From CAZAQK01 sp050249355 (GTDB lineage: Bacteria; Pseudomonadota; Alphaproteobacteria; Rickettsiales; SXRF01), in contig JBFWQQ010000090.1 in NCBI GenBank assembly GCA_050249355.1, positions 1 to 7,381 of the forward strand: a stretch of 7,381 nucleotides of DNA, given 5' to 3'. This document shows positions 5,687 through 7,381 of this stretch, in pieces (positions within the stretch are counted from its first letter, which is position 1; each line of letters begins with the position of its first letter). The position numbers and the translations under genes were made by a program. The notes below the pieces were generated by a model. It was not told the origin of the DNA, searched no databases, and saw only the letters and a program-made list of their open reading frames with translations.

Positions 5687-5711
5687 AAGCCGCTACATGC
5701 GGCTTTTTTTT
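5686..5711 (+). terminator. Rho-independent terminator of the two-gene unit
   Basis: AAAGCCGC (5686-5693) pairs perfectly with GCGGCTTT (5699-5706) around the loop TACAT, and an uninterrupted run of eight T (5704-5711) follows. This is a textbook intrinsic terminator. It closes the unit that begins at the Pho box and insulates the flippase gene 28 bases downstream. Confidence 0.92.
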
Positions 5712-5738
5712 ATGCATAAACTCTGCTAAGTGCGGTGC

Positions 5739-6983
5739 ATGAGGTCGATCCCGCATTTAGGAACACGCATCTGGTCGCTGCTCGATCAGGTATGCTTTTC
5801 CGCCGCCAATTTCATTCTGGTGGTGTGCTTTGCGCGCTATTATTCCGATATCGAAGTATCGGGTTACGGCATCGGCCTTTCCATCGCGCTCATCATCCAG
5901 AGCACGCAGCGCAACTGCTATGTGGTACAGAACGCCGTGCTGGCGCCGGTGATATTCCGCCGCCGGGCAAGGGCGGTGCTGGGGCAGCACATGGTAGCGT
6001 GGGGGTGGATACTGGCGGCAGAGCTGCTGGTGTTTGCAGTGCTGTTGTTGGTCATTCCGGGCGATTATGCGCATGCCATCATCTTTTCCACGTTCGTATG
6101 CTCGTTGATCTATGCGCAGCTGGATTTCGACCGCATCGCGCTTGCCAAGCACGATCGCATACTGGACGCATTCTATGCGTCGCTGGTGTTCCTTGCGTTA
6201 TCGGGCGCGTTATTCTTTTTAATTCCGTTGTGGGATATAGGTTTCAATGTCACCATGGCGTTGGTTGGCGGCTATGCTCTGCTCAAGATCGCCCGGCTGG
6301 TCATGATCGTTGGACGGCCGGAGTTTTCGATCGGCAGGCGGTTGGCTGGCCGTGCCTTCCGCAAATATCTGGCCAGCGCGGTGCTGGGCGTGGTGGGGTA
6401 TTCCGGCCATAGTCACGGGCCGCTGTTCATATTGGGCAGCGTGGCGGCGCCGCTGCATTCGGCTGCGTTTGTGGCCATGCGCGGGTTGATGCAGCCGCTG
6501 ATGGTGATTATCCGCAGCCTCGATATTATCGACAAAAGCCTGATGCAGGCACAAGGCGATAAAGTACCGGCGGGCCTGCGCCATGCCATGCTGCGCCAGC
6601 TGGCCGCCTATGCTGTGCTGTGCCTGTGCGCGATTGCGGCGAGTGCACTTCTGGGCGATTATGTCATATCGCTGGTCTATCAGGATCGCTACAGCGGCTT
6701 TGACCAACTGCTTACCGGTTGGGCAGTGATGTTCTCGCTGATGGCGATCACATTTCCCATTGAAACGGTGATCGTGAAACTGGGGCGGCTGGTACTGGTC
6801 ATCCGGCGGCGGCTGCTGGCCGGTGCGGCGGGGCGGGGGCTTGCTGTCTGGCGGTGTCCGCTGATGGGAGCGAGGGGGGCGATATGGGCTTGCATCGGCG
6901 GAACGGCGGTCGGCGTATTGTGCGCCGCATGGATCGTGCGCGACGTTATCTTTCTCAGGCCGCTTCCTGTCCCGATGCAATAA
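5739..6983 (+). CDS. Polytopic membrane protein, oligosaccharide flippase-like (MVF/Wzx type)
   Basis: The 414-residue product has about ten to eleven hydrophobic segments (roughly residues 12-32, 43-59, 86-107, 110-127, 144-164, 169-192, 227-247, 287-307, 324-342 and 382-400). The N-terminal pattern WSLLDQ, NFILVVCFARYYS, YGIGLSIALII and then QRNCYVVQNAVLAP is typical of lipopolysaccharide or capsule flippases, which move lipid-linked sugars across the inner membrane. ATG 5739 is preferred to GTG 5730: neither has a strong ribosome-binding site, and the gene starts just after the terminator. The region at about 356-377 is unusually arginine-rich where a membrane helix is normally expected, and lies over G-runs in the DNA. 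The 3' end overlaps the convergent acetyltransferase gene by 29 bp. The assignment is to the superfamily; the sugar is unknown. Confidence 0.75.
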   Translation: MRSIPHLGTRIWSLLDQVCFSAANFILVVCFARYYSDIEVSGYGIGLSIALIIQSTQRNCYVVQNAVLAPVIFRRRARAVLGQHMVAWGWILAAELLVFAVLLLVIPGDYAHAIIFSTFVCSLIYAQLDFDRIALAKHDRILDAFYASLVFLALSGALFFLIPLWDIGFNVTMALVGGYALLKIARLVMIVGRPEFSIGRRLAGRAFRKYLASAVLGVVGYSGHSHGPLFILGSVAAPLHSAAFVAMRGLMQPLMVIIRSLDIIDKSLMQAQGDKVPAGLRHAMLRQLAAYAVLCLCAIAASALLGDYVISLVYQDRYSGFDQLLTGWAVMFSLMAITFPIETVIVKLGRLVLVIRRRLLAGAAGRGLAVWRCPLMGARGAIWACIGGTAVGVLCAAWIVRDVIFLRPLPVPMQ

Positions 6984-7381
6984 CTTTGCCCAGCGGGCCG
7001 AGCTGCAACCCGGTCCTTAGGATTCTGGCGGGATTGCCGGCCACCATGCAACCGTCCGGCACGTCCTTAGTTACGACTGCCATGGCGCCAACGATGCAGT
7101 GATCGCCAATGGTAACGCCCGGCATGATGAAGCTGTTGGCGCCGATCATGCAGTTTTTTCCGATGCGTGTATGCACGTCATGGATGCTGCGAATATAATC
7201 ATGCGAGAGAATGACCGCGTCAAACACCACCAGCGTGCCTTCGCCGATATGGATGCCGCGCGGGTTGGTGCGGTCGAGCTTGGCTTTTAGGGATATCTGG
7301 CAGCTGGGATGAATGTCCATGTTCCAGAATCTCACAAGGTACCACCAGCGCATTTTGATGAGCAACCGGCGCAGGAAGGTG
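6955..7381 (-). CDS. Hexapeptide-repeat (LbH) O-acetyltransferase, 5' end outside the window
   Basis: About 141 residues are visible and the frame stays open to the right edge, so the N-terminus is missing; the TTG at 7365 and the ATG at 7353 need not be the start. The sequence shows the left-handed beta-helix pattern of the WbbJ/maltose acetyltransferase type: MDIHPSCQIS, NPRGIHIGEGT, RIGKNCMIGANSFIMPGVTIG and DHCIVGAMAVVTKDVP, then the family-typical AGNPARI. The catalytic histidine is likely in ILSHDYI. Such enzymes transfer acetyl from acetyl-CoA to a sugar in the cytoplasm. A C-terminal tail of about 22 residues follows NPARI. It converges with the flippase gene, suggesting a surface-polysaccharide locus continuing to the right. 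Confidence 0.9.
   Translation of the reverse strand, partial: TFLRRLLIKMRWWYLVRFWNMDIHPSCQISLKAKLDRTNPRGIHIGEGTLVVFDAVILSHDYIRSIHDVHTRIGKNCMIGANSFIMPGVTIGDHCIVGAMAVVTKDVPDGCMVAGNPARILRTGLQLGPLGKVIASGQEAA

Noticed and set aside
6219..6980. 253-codon minus-strand frame opposite the flippase gene
   Set aside because: The product is rich in Gln, His, Arg and Pro and has no recognisable domain, whereas the plus frame encodes regular membrane helices.

Overview
The window looks like chromosomal DNA from a Gram-negative bacterium, most likely an alphaproteobacterium. This is an impression from protein content (an exported TesA-type esterase, a ThiC with the long N-terminal region, DUF2061, surface-polysaccharide genes) and a moderate GC content of roughly 50-55% by eye; the order or genus cannot be fixed from the sequence alone. 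No rRNA, tRNA, CRISPR array, insertion sequence or phage gene is visible.

Layout. (1) 1-829: a short upstream region, then an exported TesA-like GDSL esterase (+). (2) 830-2805: thiC (+), the pyrimidine-branch enzyme of thiamine synthesis, without a visible TPP riboswitch. Its variable linker carries an in-frame palindromic repeat made of 7-bp units. (3) 2806-4485: a 486-residue soluble protein that I do not recognise (+), behind a perfect TATAAT box. It is followed by a 19-codon micro-ORF with a very strong Shine-Dalgarno sequence. (4) 4486-5711: a small DUF2061 membrane protein (-) is divergent from a two-gene unit (+) coding for an unknown helical protein and a small charged protein, closed by a strong intrinsic terminator. 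The region between them holds a good Fur-box match inside the leftward promoter, a near-consensus Pho box facing rightward, and a 14-bp perfect palindrome that covers the likely ribosome-binding site. (5) 5712-7381: a polytopic flippase-like protein of the polysaccharide export type (+) converges on, and overlaps by 29 bp, a hexapeptide-repeat acetyltransferase (-) that runs off the right edge. This probably marks the edge of a surface-glycan locus.

How the parts fit. tesA and thiC look like independent housekeeping genes. The most interesting part is the 4729-4886 control region: iron (Fur) and phosphate (PhoB) signals appear to govern divergent genes, and the putative phosphate-responsive pair has no known function. 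The other notable signal is the heptad palindrome inserted in thiC, which resembles in principle the protein-embedded palindromic elements known from Rickettsia. No complete new defence or mobile system is evident.
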